Positions 1-10,600 of a stretch of DNA of 33,641 nucleotides are shown here, piece by piece (position 1 is the stretch's first letter; the number at the start of each line of letters is the position of its first letter). Origin of the DNA: Funneliformis mosseae (taxonomy: Eukaryota; Glomeromycota; Glomeromycetes; Glomerales; Glomeraceae); NCBI GenBank assembly GCA_910592005.1, contig CAJVPP010000395.1, forward strand, positions 1-33,641. Reading direction: 5' to 3'. Both the position numbers and the translations under genes were made by a program. Under the pieces are notes generated by a model. The model searched no databases and was not told where the DNA came from. It was given only the letters and a program-made list of their open reading frames with translations.

Positions 1-790
1 CTATGGCATCTGTTTGGGATGTCAGACTCTCTTTTGATTGAATCTGGTCTGACCCTCCACCACCTTCTCTTTTTTTTATCACTTAAAACATTGTGTTAGT
101 TTCGTCCATTAGAACCATAATTTCAGCGGTGTTACTTAGTTCGATATTTTATTAATTCAGTAATTATGAAATTATTTTCATCCACTTCAGGAGAATAACT
201 AAAAAATCCCCTGGTCTTAGTTTATTAATAATTCCCAAAGCTATAAAGGTCATTATAAAACTATGCGTCACGTAAATTAAGATCTCGTGCAAAATTGTTA
301 TTAAATGAATAAAAATTTAGCAAAATTTTAAAAGATGAAACTTACAAATTATGAAATCACTTTTGTTCCGGCCTTGATCAGTTACATTAATATTCTTTGA
401 CATTTATAATATTTGTGGTCAAATAACAAATAACGATAAACAAGTTGCTTATCCGAATATATTAGTTATATAACTGATAATAATAGTTTAGTTACAAATA
501 ATAATTATGAAGCCAGGATCGCAAATTTTTTCCACACTATTTTTTTTAAAAAAAAAATTTAATAAATTCAATGAGGTTACATACTACATACAGGTCGTGA
601 TCAACTTTAGTTAATTGTCATGTAACAACTTTTTTTTTGATTTTCTGACTAATACAGTATAAACTATTGATTATTGTTCGCGTTTATTAGCGTTAAATGA
701 CAAGGATCGCAAGAAATCACGTAATGTGTGTGTTTATCATTATATAAATACCATAACTTCTTTTTATCTTACAATTTCAAATTATAGTTA
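1..790. other. AT-rich intergenic DNA, no gene seen
   Basis: I see no open frame with protein-like composition. A pyrimidine-rich tract lies near 50-78, and poly-A/poly-T runs occur near 540-560 and 630. Nothing here can be assigned a function. Confidence 0.5.
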
Positions 791-794
791 TACC

Positions 795-1182
795 CAAATT
801 TATCATAGACGAACCGTAACGACGATTCCTTTGACAATTTTGAAAGATGTGTTAATAAACCTGAAACCTCTAATAAGGAGGCTTGCACCAGGGAAATGAT
901 GGAATTGCAATCAAAGAACTATTCGAAAATATGATGAACCATGCATGGGAATTTTTAAAATTTATAATGAATGGAATTTATTGACGTCCTCTCAACAAAT
1001 TGAAGGACATCTACTTGATAATGATTTGATGAGTCGTGTTCATTATGAATAATATTTTTAATAAGATAACGTTACGATTAGAAGCAAAGATAGAAAATTC
1101 AAGAGCAGAGATTAAAAAAAAAAAGGCAGAGATCGAAAATCAAGGCTCAGAGAAAAAAATAAGCATTATATTCAAGAAGTAA
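795..1182 (+). pseudogene. Small decayed coding relic with lysine/glutamate-rich tail
   Basis: One frame reads protein-like from about 800 (RNDDSFDNFERCVNKPETSN), shifts near 915-935, continues through MMNHAWEFLKFIMNGIY, and after stops runs into an intact 45-residue stretch starting at the ATG at 1045 and ending at the TAA at 1180-1182. That last part holds the heptad-like stretch LEAKIENSRAEIKKKKAEIE, suggesting a short coiled coil. A second frame across 893-1052 is also mostly open, so the frame assignment is uncertain. I do not recognise the family. The stops and frame change indicate a dead gene; a multi-exon gene with very short introns is the less likely alternative. Confidence 0.3.
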
Positions 1183-2085
1183 GAACATTTCTGAATGAAA
1201 TTATCTTCCCTAAAATCTTAAAATTACAAAAAAAAAAAAAAAAATCTTTTAAAAGCTTTTAGAAGATTCAGAAATGATAGAGACCGACCGATTTTAATTG
1301 ACCGATCGTTTAGTATTATCTAAAAAATATGTATTTAACTTTATATATTTTATTATTTCAAGATAAAGAATGAGAAATAACTCTTAGTATTAAATTTCAT
1401 CCAACAATAATATTTTTGACCCAGGCAAAATCATTTGCTTGCGCTCATTCTAATATGACGCATCTTTGATTTAAATTTAACATTTTTGGCTTGCATGAAA
1501 GATTTTATTTAGCCAAATATTCCAAATATTTAACAATTCTAACATAACATTTGTTAAAACTTCTTTATAAAAAATAATTATTTCCTTTAAGTCATATGTA
1601 TATTTGATGGCGCAGAATTATCGCGGTCCTTTAATATTTTCCCAAAATTTCAAAATATTAATTTATAATTAAAAATAAAAATAGTTAGTTATGTTAATTT
1701 AAATATAAAGTGTACTACAACTTTATTAAAAATGGCTGTTCAGCCAGTCAAAATCTCAAACCAGTCAACCGGTCAGTAAACCTTTAACCGACAGATATCG
1801 GTCACCTGACTGTTTTTTGAATATATTAAAAACGAATTTTATGAGTTGAGTCAGAAGAAAAGATGGTGTGATCCATTGGTAATAAATGAAGTAGTTAAAT
1901 ACCAAGCTCTATTTCACTTAAAATTTTCCATTGTAACAAGATTTATTGGTAACATTAATCGCGAAGTGGATCGATAAAAAAGGATCTTGTGAAAGCTCGG
2001 TACAATAAATCTAACGCCACAAACTTTCCATGATGAATAGATAACATATTATATACTCAATAAATGGAAAGACACCACTGGCTGA
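1183..2085. other. AT-rich intergenic DNA with a poly-A tract and GACCG/CCGGTCA words
   Basis: An uninterrupted A17 run lies at 1228-1244. Short G/C-containing words (GACCGACCG near 1280, CCAGTCAACCGGTCAG near 1770-1790, ATCGGTCACC near 1798) stand out from the AT background and resemble the word composition of the small hAT-type element at 8.5 kb. I could not find paired ends or a target duplication, so no element is called. Confidence 0.35.
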
Positions 2086-2480
2086 CAAAAAATAATTGAA
2101 GCTACCTATCAATTGGAAAAGGATGTTTTGAACTTGATGATTAAATCTAACATCAGAAAGCTTTATTATCTTTTCAAGCGAAAATATACATGGAGCAAAT
2201 CATCGGTTGATTTTTTTTGCGCGGAAATGTTTGTTTCTAAGACTTATTTAAAATCCAGCGGTGTGATGCTTAAAGTTTGACGAAGGTATGAGATTTGTTT
2301 ATCATGAATTCTGTCTAAACGAATGAAGACTAGCAAGGCAATTACAAAATTGAAGTGTGAAAGATTTCAAGTCAAATACCATCTCGCATTGATTCTCCTG
2401 TCACTCAAATATTAAATGATGACGAACTTGTAGCATTAATTGATGAAAAAGATATGGAAGATATATGCCGAATTTGACAT
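2086..2480 (+). pseudogene. Decayed coding relic, family unrecognised
   Basis: Positions 2086-2280 hold 64 open codons with ordinary protein composition (includes EATYQLEKDVLNLMIKSN and KRKYTWSKSSVDFFCAEMF) but no upstream ATG. Downstream, in another frame, 2365-2480 reads IPSRIDSPVTQILNDDELV followed by an acidic end and a stop. The mix of G/C-containing codons and the frame change suggest an old exon pair or a dead gene. I cannot name a family, and no splice sites convincingly join the two blocks. Confidence 0.25.
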
Positions 2481-3594
2481 TTCAAATTTATTCTTTTTGT
2501 TTCGCATGAAAGAACGTCCAATTTCTTACGATTAATATTATTTACAATCTATTGCCAACGATAAAAGGTCACCATGGGCCTTCACTAATGGTAATGAGGA
2601 TCGAAAAATAATCGAGATTTACCAATAAAATGTTCACACATAAGAAAGTTTTATTTTCTCGAGTAAAGTATCCTCCATTAAGTCGAGTTAAAAAATAATG
2701 CGATTATTCAAGCAAAGACATACCCTAGCGATGATTTGGGTTTTATTTAATTTACATTCCGATGAACAAGATTACGGATGTTGAAGATTTCCTTATGTCA
2801 AGTTGTTAATGGATTTTTATGGACCGCCAACTATGCAGATATAAGAATGATAAATAGAAAATATTCGGGGTCATTAAAACAAAGTGTCCATCTTAGAAAT
2901 TTTTAAATGCAATGAATCAATAAATTTATTAAATGTCTTATTTAAAATAAATATTAACTTATTATTTTACATTGTTCAAATATCGTTGCGCGGATATGAA
3001 AATTTAACAGATGACCGGTTCCAACCTCTAGTCACGGTTATTTCCATAGAATATAATTTGTAAAGCCCCAACAGAAGTCTCTTTCGGGTTGGATTCTTCT
3101 ACGATCTGCTGCGGTAAGCTTTTTCTTTCCTTTTTTGTATTTTTGTATTTTTGTTGACATTTTCTTTATCTTTAACTAAAACATAGTAGTAGTCGTGATG
3201 CGGTGTTATACATGTTGTCACATTACCCGTGTTCATACATGCTTTAAATTTTTTATTGAATGAGCGTGGTTGTGCTTATTGGCATTTGGCTATGTGTCCT
3301 TATTGCATAATATTTGCGACACATGCAGCATGCACTGTCAATGGTGAATAGTATATTTTTCTTTACGTTATCTTTAGAATACAAAAATTATTTCATCTTT
3401 AAAATAAATTTTTAAGAATGTAATGAAAAATAATTACTGTATCCAACACGAATTTCGTCAAATATTTGTAGAGTCAAGGCGTCATCACCTTAAAACAAAA
3501 ACTCAGTAAGTACAATTAAATATTTGTTCAAACGATCTTAGTTGTCATTTGTTATAATAAAGTGACCAATTAGTTTGATAAAATATTTACTATA
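2481..3594. other. Intergenic DNA, only weak coding-like traces
   Basis: A short protein-like stretch occurs near 2780-2905 (VNGFLWTANYADIRMINRK) with no start or domain I can identify. A good-looking 5' splice donor (GTAAGC) sits near 3114 after a G/C-richer stretch at 3065-3113, but I found no gene to attach it to. Confidence 0.3.
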
Positions 3595-4130
3595 TTATTG
3601 AAGTCCTTCAAGGAAATTATTTCAAAAATGAAATTCTTTAAGGAAAATGTTTCAGAAATGAAATCCTTGAAAATCATTCTGAAAATAAAATCCTTCAAGA
3701 AAAATGTTCTGAAAATAAAATCCTTTAAGGAAATTGTTCTTAAAATAAAATCCTTTAATGAAATCATTTCAGAAATAAAATCCTTTAAAGAAAATGTTCT
3801 GTAATTAAATTCTTTCAAGAAAATCATTTTGGAAGTGAAATTCTTTTATAAAAATTGCTCTAAAAATGTTTTTTTCAAAGGGAATCATTCCAAAAATGTT
3901 TCTTTTGATAGAAAACATTCTGGAAACATTCCTATCAATAAGAATTATTCTGAAAATGTTTCTCTTGAAGGGAATCATCCTAAAAATGTTTCTTTCAAAA
4001 AAAATTATTCAGAAATATTTCTCTTAAAAAACTCATTCCAAAAATATTTCTCTCGTAAGAAATCATTCCAGAAATATTTCTCTTAAAAGGAATCATTCTG
4101 AAAACATTTTTCTTAATAGAATTTCATTTT
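3595..4130. repeat. 30-bp minisatellite, about 17-18 copies
   Basis: The stretch is built from diverged 30-bp units; one unit is 27 bp (MKSLKIILK in translation). The left half follows a consensus like AAATCCTTTAAGGAAATTGT, the right half AATGTTTCTTTCAAAGGGAA; the two halves align with each other, so they are one family. Because 30 is divisible by 3, every frame yields a 10-residue periodic peptide: plus strand KSFKEIVLKI-type, then SKNVSFKKNY-type, and minus strand SLKDFIFRTI-type, with long open frames on both strands. I call it a repeat, not a gene, because openness on both strands follows from the period and no flanking exon is evident. Confidence 0.85.
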
Positions 4131-4191
4131 GATATATTAAATGTAACCTGAATGAACCAGTTTAAAATAACTTAAATTATTGATTGATCTC

Positions 4192-4280
4192 TCAAGCCAA
4201 GCTTAGTTAAGCCAAAAAAAGTAGCTCAGCTTAAGCCAGTGGCAAGCTAAGCTAAGCTAAGCTAGCTTATGCAAAGCTTT
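4192..4280. repeat. Degenerate AAGCT/AAGCC pentanucleotide tract
   Basis: Repeated words AAGCT, AAGCC and TTAAGCC are packed here, with four near-perfect AAGCT units in a row at about 4244-4263. The motif is partly self-complementary (AGCT), so the tract can fold. It may be a simple-sequence expansion or the end of a small element. Confidence 0.7.
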
Positions 4281-6120
4281 AGTAAATATTATCTTTTGAA
4301 AGATTAGTAGAAGAATGATATCAACAATATTTGACTAATGCAGAGGTTTAAATAGTAACTATTAAAGATTTCTTAATTATTAGGTTGTTTAATAAGTTTA
4401 GGGATAGAGGTTCTAAATTCTGTAAATAGATCAGTTATTTTCTTAGAATATTAGGTTAAATTGAATTATAAATAATATCAAGACTAAAAATCAAAGTTTT
4501 CTGGATATTCAAAATCTTTTTTAATAGGATAACAAATTAAATAAGATATATCAGGTATGATCTTAAGTTTAAGGATTCTTTAATGATAATCAAATGATGT
4601 AAACTATCTTGTACTCAATTTCTATCTGCAAAACTTATATACTTTCTTATATTTGAATCCTAATAGGAATTATCACTTTTGTTACTGTAAAATTCTTTAA
4701 TTTGAGTTGGTTATATCTTTAAATCTCTACTTGAGATTACTAACTGCAACTTACTGCAGTTATAATATTAGAATTTGCTTAACTCTTAACTTTACTAAAT
4801 TTATACATTAATCTTAAATAAATCTATCAAATATGAAGACTTGAAAGATAAGGTTATGAACAATTTAATTAAAAATTAAAATGATAAACTCAACTCAATT
4901 ACAAATAATGTGTAAAAATTATGTCAGACTATATGTAAATATGAAAAGGCAGAAAGATATAAATTTTAATTGATTTCTTTATTATATCAAAACTTGTATT
5001 TACAAAAGAATTTGTAGATCTGCAAAAAATTTAATTTACAACATAAGTAAAAATCTATCTATTTATACAAAATTTCTTTTATTATGGTTAATTATTTACT
5101 ATACTATAAACTAACTAATTTAATAAATAAAATATTAATATACTAAAGATAAAAATACGTAAAATAATAAAAATATAAAATATAATAAAAATAAAAATAA
5201 AAGGTAAAATATTAAGAATTTATATAAAAATTGAATATTTTTAGACCTTATTTAATTTGTGAAATTAAATTATTATTAGTATTTAAAGATCTGTAAAATT
5301 ATATAAATTTTCTGTATTTTTAGAGTTCGTAGAATTCTTAGTATTTTCAGAATTCAGAATTAAGAGATTATCATACTGTGTCATCTATATAACTTCATTA
5401 TTATTGGTTAATTGCTCTGTTAACAATATTTATTGTTAAAAATAAAAATAAGATATTGAATATTAAAAAAATCAACAATCATTATAATATTTTTTTCTTT
5501 TAAAAAAAGTATGATCAGATCATAAGATAAAGTTAATGAAGGAGTAGCAAAAAGAAAAAAAATCTTTTAGAATTTATTTTAAATCTATTATTCAAATATT
5601 TCTATTTTTAAAAAAAATTCTAGGTTTTTAAAGATTATTATAAAATTATACTAAATATAAAAAACATAATGCAATTCTTTTTTATAAAGGTGGTAATTTA
5701 GGCAATTTTTTGCATATATTATTAAATATTGTAATACTTTTTAAAATATAAAAAAAATGTTTTAGTGTAAAATTTTTAGAATTAATTTTTATATTTTAAT
5801 TAAAATTGTAATCAAATTTTGCTAAAATAAGAATAATAAAATAATAAATAAAAAGGTAATATATTTTGTATTATTAATAGTATTAATAAAGTATTAGATT
5901 TTTCTTATATATTTTAACATAAAATAAAAATTAATTATATTAAATTATCTTTATAATATTGCTTTTAAAATTAGTAATATTAATCAATTGCTTTTATTAT
6001 CATGCTTTTTTCAGACTCTATCTCAGAAAAATTATTTTCTATATTGCTTATATCTTCATAATTATCATTTTCTTTTGAAATATTAAGTTAAACCAATTTT
6101 TTTGCACTTGTAAGCATATT
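4281..6120. other. Long AT-rich stretch, no gene seen
   Basis: About 1.8 kb of mostly A and T with stops in all frames. I see no domain, inverted-repeat pair or tandem array that I can defend. Confidence 0.5.
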
Positions 6121-6143
6121 ATCATAAAATTTTCATTTTACGG

Positions 6144-6260
6144 AATTTAGGCTGGCATCAACAAAATTGGCCAGAATAACATAAATTTTGGCCAAAATTA
6201 TGATTTATTAATCGGCGATTTTAGCCGATTTAAATTGCATACCCAATGCCAAAATTTTAT
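6144..6260. repeat. Cluster of small inverted repeats (TTGGCC, AATCGGC)
   Basis: AATCGGC at 6210-6216 pairs perfectly with GCCGATT at 6224-6230 (7-bp loop). Just upstream, TTGGCCAG and TTTTGGCCAAAA form further palindromic words, and GGCTGGCATCAAC near 6150 is loosely mirrored by ATGCCAAAATTTT near 6246-6260. This looks like a remnant of a small foldback element about 190 bp beyond the kelch stop codon. I found no clear target duplication. Confidence 0.4.
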
Positions 6261-6449
6261 TATAGCAAACATACATATTAAAAAATTTGCCTTTAATTTT
6301 TGTGACATTTCCAGTGACAGATTTCAAAAAAAGTTATCTTTCTAATAAAACACGGCAGAAGAAGGAAGTAAAAAAAAAAAATCTAAAAATTTATAACCCA
6401 GTAAATCATTCCGACAAGCTTTGTAATGAAAAGGTTATTTTACGTAGTC

Positions 6450-8042
6450 TCATCTTTCAAAACCATGAATTATAGAAGTATTACCGGAAATTCTTATTAT
6501 TTCATTTTGTTTTCGCATTTGATACCATTTATAGCCAAAAAATCCAATTGTCATTAAAATTGCGGTACCTAAAATTCCGCTTAATGTACCAATTACAACT
6601 TTCATTATATTTAATTGATCATCAGTAGTTTTTGGAGGAGCCGAAGATGTTGTAGTTGTATTTTTTGAAGGAGGATTCGGTAAACTTGTATTTGAAGGTG
6701 TAGATGTACTTTCAAGTTCAAATTTATTAACCCAAGTATAATTTCTAGTATCCAACAAATAAATATTTTTCGACAAAGAACGTATTACTACTCCTTTTGG
6801 ATTAGTAATACAACCTGTATATTTCAATAAATTATATATTAGGTTATTTTAAAATAGAAATAAAAATACTAAATATTACGTATAAGGACTTACCAAAAGC
6901 AACAATCATATAACTAGATGTGCTGTATGATAAGCAAGTGATGGAAATTCATCAATATTTGAGTAAGTTTGTGGTACGGTCCATTCAAATGGATACTTTT
7001 GAGTATTCAAAACAGCCAGATTTGGGATGGCTTTAATAGATTTAGTATCGTCTTCGCCTTTCATCCCACCATTTATAATTATCTTTCCATCTTGTACTAT
7101 ATAATTAATAAAAGAATGTTATTATGTGTCAAAATAATATAACAATAATAAATTATACCTAATACGGCTGAATGACCATAACGGGATTCAAGGTCAGTAC
7201 TTATTGCTTGCTTAAATAAATTTTTAATTTATAAATTTTAATTAATTATTTAAGCAATATTAATTAGCGCCATTAAATATACTTACCATCACTGACCACT
7301 TTTGACGTATTGTATTATAAATATTAATTTGGTTAATATCTACTACACTCCCCATATTATTATAATATACTTCCCAACCCCCAATGTATACAATCATACC
7401 ATTTGGTAAAAATGTTGCAGTATATAAATATCGTCTTAAAGGATTACCAGTAACATATGAATAAATAGTTTTAAACTCATTAGGAATTAATTTTAGCAAA
7501 GTATATGAATATTCTATTCCATTTGCCATATCATCAAGTCCATCAAATATATAAATAGCTCCAGTATTATCAGTAACATCAACAACAGCTTGAATATTTC
7601 TTCGCCTTAACGTTAATGGCAAATCATAATTAGACCATTGCCCAGAATTTGGATCAAATGTGTGTACTAGTGAAGCAAAAGAATCTCCACCATTTTGATT
7701 TAAAGATACTCCTCCAATAAGGTATATTATCGGGTTACTATTATTATCATTTAATGCAACGGTAGTTGACCAGCCACTTCTAAATCCTATTCCTGAATTT
7801 AATGAAAGATCGGTCCATGGCGGTAATGACGTATCAAATTGTTGAGACACATCAAGATAGAATACTTCATTTGTATAAGTAAGTCCATTATGTCCACCAA
7901 AAAAATATAGCTTATTCCCAACAAGGACAGATGAATGACCATAACGTTCTGCTGGCGTAAATGACTCAACACAAAGGAGCAAATGAATTAATATGAAAAT
8001 AAAGCGTAGCTTAAGTAATATATTATATTTTATGCACATCAT
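6450..8042 (-). CDS. Kelch-repeat protein with signal peptide and C-terminal membrane anchor (1-nt frameshift)
   Basis: Four exons on the minus strand fit the sequence: 8042-7287, 7210-7159, 7096-6894 and 6814-6450, with 76-, 61- and 79-bp introns opening GTAAGT, GTATAA and GTAAGT and ending AG. The N-terminus (MMCIKYNILLKLRFIFILIH) is a signal peptide or anchor. Kelch blades follow, e.g. ERYGHSSVLVGNKLYFFGG, NPIIYLIGG, AIYIFDG, MIVYIGGW and, across exons 2-3, SRYGHSAVLG...GKIIINGG. After a Ser/Thr/Pro-rich linker comes one membrane segment (VVIGTLSGILGTAILMTIGF) and a short basic tail. Kelch propellers bind protein partners, so a cell-surface or secretory-pathway role is likely. Oddity: near 6905-6912 the frame ends at a TGA (HTAHLVI-stop), while the next frame gives YMIVAFG and joins exon 4 in phase. 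The exons sum to 1,376 nt, one short of a multiple of 3, which fits a 1-nt deletion or a sequencing error. Confidence 0.85.
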
Positions 8043-8148
8043 AATTCAATTAGTAAAGTAATTAATTAATTTTTTAAAAATATATTATTTTTTAATCCTT
8101 TATTTATTAAATTTTACCATACCATTGATGCGCAGATAATTTTTTTTT

Positions 8149-8160
8149 TGGCGTACGCCA
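8149..8160. promoter_or_regulatory. Perfect 12-bp palindrome upstream of the kelch gene
   Basis: TGGCGTACGCCA is fully self-complementary and lies about 107-118 bp upstream of the kelch start codon, after a T10 run. Its G/C-richness in an AT-rich promoter region and dyad symmetry fit a dimeric transcription-factor site. A chance palindrome or a transposon scar is equally possible. Confidence 0.3.
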
Positions 8161-8485
8161 TAAGAATGTTGTGTAACTTAATTTTAATTCGTAACACTTT
8201 TTTTTTGACAAATCATAGAAAATACAGATTATCATATATGTAATTGAAAGATTTCAGGCATTTAATATAGGACTGGTATGTTGACGATTATCTAAAAATA
8301 ATGTTTCTTGTGGAAGGACGCTTGCAGAAGTTAAATAATACAATTGTTCTTCATTTCGGACCCCATAACTCATGTTCGAAAGTTACATAAAAGGTATGAC
8401 CGCATGAAGGTAAATTGCTGAACGAAACCAAATAATGGATAGTCAAATGAAGTAATTTTTACAAATATTATATTTACTATAAATG

Positions 8486-8493
8486 GGTTCGAG
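8486..8493. repeat. Target-site duplication, left copy (GGTTCGAG)
   Basis: Left copy of the 8-bp duplication bounding the hAT-type MITE; the right copy is 8927-8934. The word also matches the core of the tRNA B box (GGTTCGANNCC). Confidence 0.8.
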
Positions 8494-8926
8494 TAGGGAT
8501 GTTAAAATCCAGTCCGGTCCTAGTCCGGTCCCGAAACTCCCAGTCCTAAAGAAGACCCGATCCATAGGACTTGGGTCCTAGGACTGGATTCTAGTCCTAG
8601 GACCGCGGTCCTATAGAAATTAGGACATGTGGTCCTAGGACTCGATCTTATAGAAATTAGGACATTCGGTCCTAGGACACGGTCCTATAGAAAAATAATC
8701 GTTCAAGAAGAACGATGAGGAATCGTTCGACTTGAACGATATAAAAAAATCGTTTAAGAAGTACGATAAGAAATCGTTCGACTTGAACGATTATTTTTTT
8801 TTAGGACCGCAGTCCTAGTCCTAATTTCTATAGGACTGCAGACCTATAGTTCAAAGGACTTTGAACTGGACCGAACTTCGTAGGACTGTTTAGGACCTAG
8901 TCCCATTGGACTTTTTAACATTCATA
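8494..8926. mobile_element. Non-autonomous hAT-type MITE, 433 bp
   Basis: The ends are TAGGGATGTTAAAA (8494-8507) and the complement of TATGAATGTTAAAA at the right end: 12 of 14 identical. The element is flanked by a perfect 8-bp direct repeat GGTTCGAG (8486-8493 and 8927-8934). An 8-bp target duplication and TAGGG-type ends are the hallmark of the hAT superfamily. The interior has no gene. It is filled with repeats of GGTCCTA/TAGGACC in both orientations and a 51-bp tandem pair (starts 8698 and 8749) built on the palindromic words ATCGTTC and GAACGAT, so the whole element can fold extensively. Confidence 0.85.
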
Positions 8927-9506
8927 GGTTCGAGATTATAACTTCGAATATTGAAAGGTATCCATTTCCAATGAAACATATCATGCAAGTTTTACAAATA
9001 TTACCAACCAGAATTTAGTATAGATTAAAGTTTCCAAAAAAAAATTTAAGAATTGAAATATAAAATATTGTACAAGCATAATAAATTTTAGATTCTCGTA
9101 ACTCGGACTTGCCAAGATTTCAATTTTTTATCACGTTTTATTATTATATAACTAAACTTAAAACTTTATTTGAGTTAATTTTATAAATCTACTCCGAAAA
9201 CTATTTTTATTGTTTTTATTTATTTGAGCTGTACGCATACAAAAAAATATAATTTTTTTCAATCGCATAAATTTATTTGATGCTTGTGTAACACCATTTT
9301 TTTATAAAAAATAAATCCGTGTTCACGTTAATTATTATGTTACGGGAAACTAACTGTTTTTATTTTCGGCCTTACTGCACTCCTTATTCAAATTCATTTA
9401 TCATACTTTCTATTATTTCCTTAAAAATATTATCGTTAATATATGTACAAGAAATTTTCCGTAAAATAAATTTAGAATTGTTTAAATCAAATTACGTCCA
9501 GGTTCA

Positions 9507-9674
9507 TATATGGGAAGTTTGCTAGGTAAATCAGGTTCCGAGAATTTTTTTGACTAAAATTAAGACCTTATTACATTTTAATCTAATAACATCAAAAACT
9601 AAAATGCAAAAAAAAATATCAAAATTTTGTTATAAATTCACAGAGCCTGATATTCCTAGCAATCTTCCCATATA
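9507..9674. mobile_element. TATATGGG foldback element, copy 1 (168 bp)
   Basis: TATATGGGAAGTTTGCTAGG at the left is mirrored by CCTAGCAATCTTCCCATATA at the right end, with imperfect pairing continuing inward through AAATCAGGTTCCG and CAGAGCCTGATAT. The loop is AT-rich and non-coding. The same end sequence occurs in an 89-bp copy at 31557-31645, so this is a dispersed family of small inverted-repeat elements. Flanking target duplications are not clear. A 99-codon minus-strand open frame covering 9619-9918 overlaps the right arm and is not credible as a gene. Confidence 0.6.
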
Positions 9675-10020
9675 ATAAACAGTAATTTAGTACAAGATTT
9701 GTGCGAAACCCGAAAGAACTAAAAAAAATTTGTATGAAATAACGTTTTAAAGAGCCAGCCGAAGAGGGTACAAGATTTTTTTTTGGTAAAGGAAAAGAAA
9801 TAATTCGATTGTTGCGCCCATCCAAAACTAAAATAATCAAAAGACCTCTTGAAAAATGATTTATTTTTTGGTTAAAAAAAATTTTTTTTTGGTTACCTCC
9901 GCGTTCAATTATGATCAAAAATCGCTGTGTCAGAACCTTAAAATCGAAAACTCGGGAAAATATTAATCGCGATTAATGGATTCTAAAATCGATTCTACTC
10001 TTTTGTATCGATTTCAATCC
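9675..10020. other. AT-rich intergenic DNA, no gene seen
   Basis: Poly-A and poly-T runs surround some G/C-containing words. Around 9960-10015 there are short palindromic ATCG words (AATCGCGATTAATGG, AAAATCGATTC). No gene or element boundary could be supported. Confidence 0.35.
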
Positions 10021-10023
10021 CTA

Positions 10024-10041
10024 GTCGTGGGTTCGAGTCAC
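10024..10041 (+). other. tRNA B-box-like motif
   Basis: GGTTCGAGTC matches the internal pol III B-box core (GGTTCGANNC), preceded by CGTG and followed by ACG, giving a partial T-arm with one mismatch and wobble pairs. No A box, acceptor stem or anticodon arm is visible upstream, so this is at most the end of a dead tRNA or a tRNA-derived SINE. Confidence 0.2.
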
Positions 10042-10600
10042 GTTATAATTAATAAAAATAACTTGCCAACTATTAAATATTTTAAATGAAAATTTATTTG
10101 AATTTTAATTATAAAAATAATTTACCATCTATTGTATTAAATAAATTTTAATCAAAAATTTAGTTGACCATCTATTGTATTACTAATTAAAATTTTAGTT
10201 GAATTTACATTGCAGTAAAATTTTTAATTAACGTTATATAATAATAAAAGATATTGATTAAATATTTTTTATATAAAAATTTAATCGAAATTAAATTGCA
10301 GTATAACCAATAAAAATAACTTACAATCTAAATTAAAATATTAAATATTTTAAATAAATTAAACAAATTAATTTGATTCAATCAACTAATATATGTAACT
10401 TACTTTCTGTTAATATTATCAATATATATTAACGTTAATATAGTTATTTATTATAGTAAAAATTTATAATTAATTGAATTAAAAAGCAAAAATAACTTAC
10501 GAACTATATATAATATGTTGAATAAAATTTAGTTGAGATTAAAATTATTATATAAAATATAATTAATTAATAAAAATAACCTTACCGACTAAATGTCGTT
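10040..10600. repeat. Degenerate tandem repeat built on ATAAAAATAACTTAC
   Basis: The word ATAAAAATAA(C/T)TTACC and close variants recurs at about 10052, 10111, 10310, 10489 and 10570, often followed by AACTA or ATCTA; CCATCTATTGTATTA occurs twice (near 10125 and 10167). Spacings of about 60 bp and about 180-200 bp suggest an old tandem array of ~60-bp subunits. Divergence is high and the limits are approximate. Confidence 0.4.

Noticed and set aside
3570..4086. Three overlapping open frames of 68-85 codons on both strands
   Set aside because: They follow from the 30-bp period of the minisatellite; no start context, introns or domains support a gene.
6287..6475. 62-codon plus-strand open frame
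   Set aside because: Overlaps the end of the kelch gene antisense, poly-lysine rich, no domain.
9319..9525. 68-codon plus-strand open frame
   Set aside because: AT-driven composition, no domain, runs into a foldback arm.
9619..9918. 99-codon minus-strand open frame
   Set aside because: Overlaps the right arm of the TATATGGG foldback; low-complexity and no recognisable domain.
10024..10041. Possible tRNA gene
   Set aside because: Only a B-box-like word is present; no acceptor stem, D arm or anticodon arm could be drawn.
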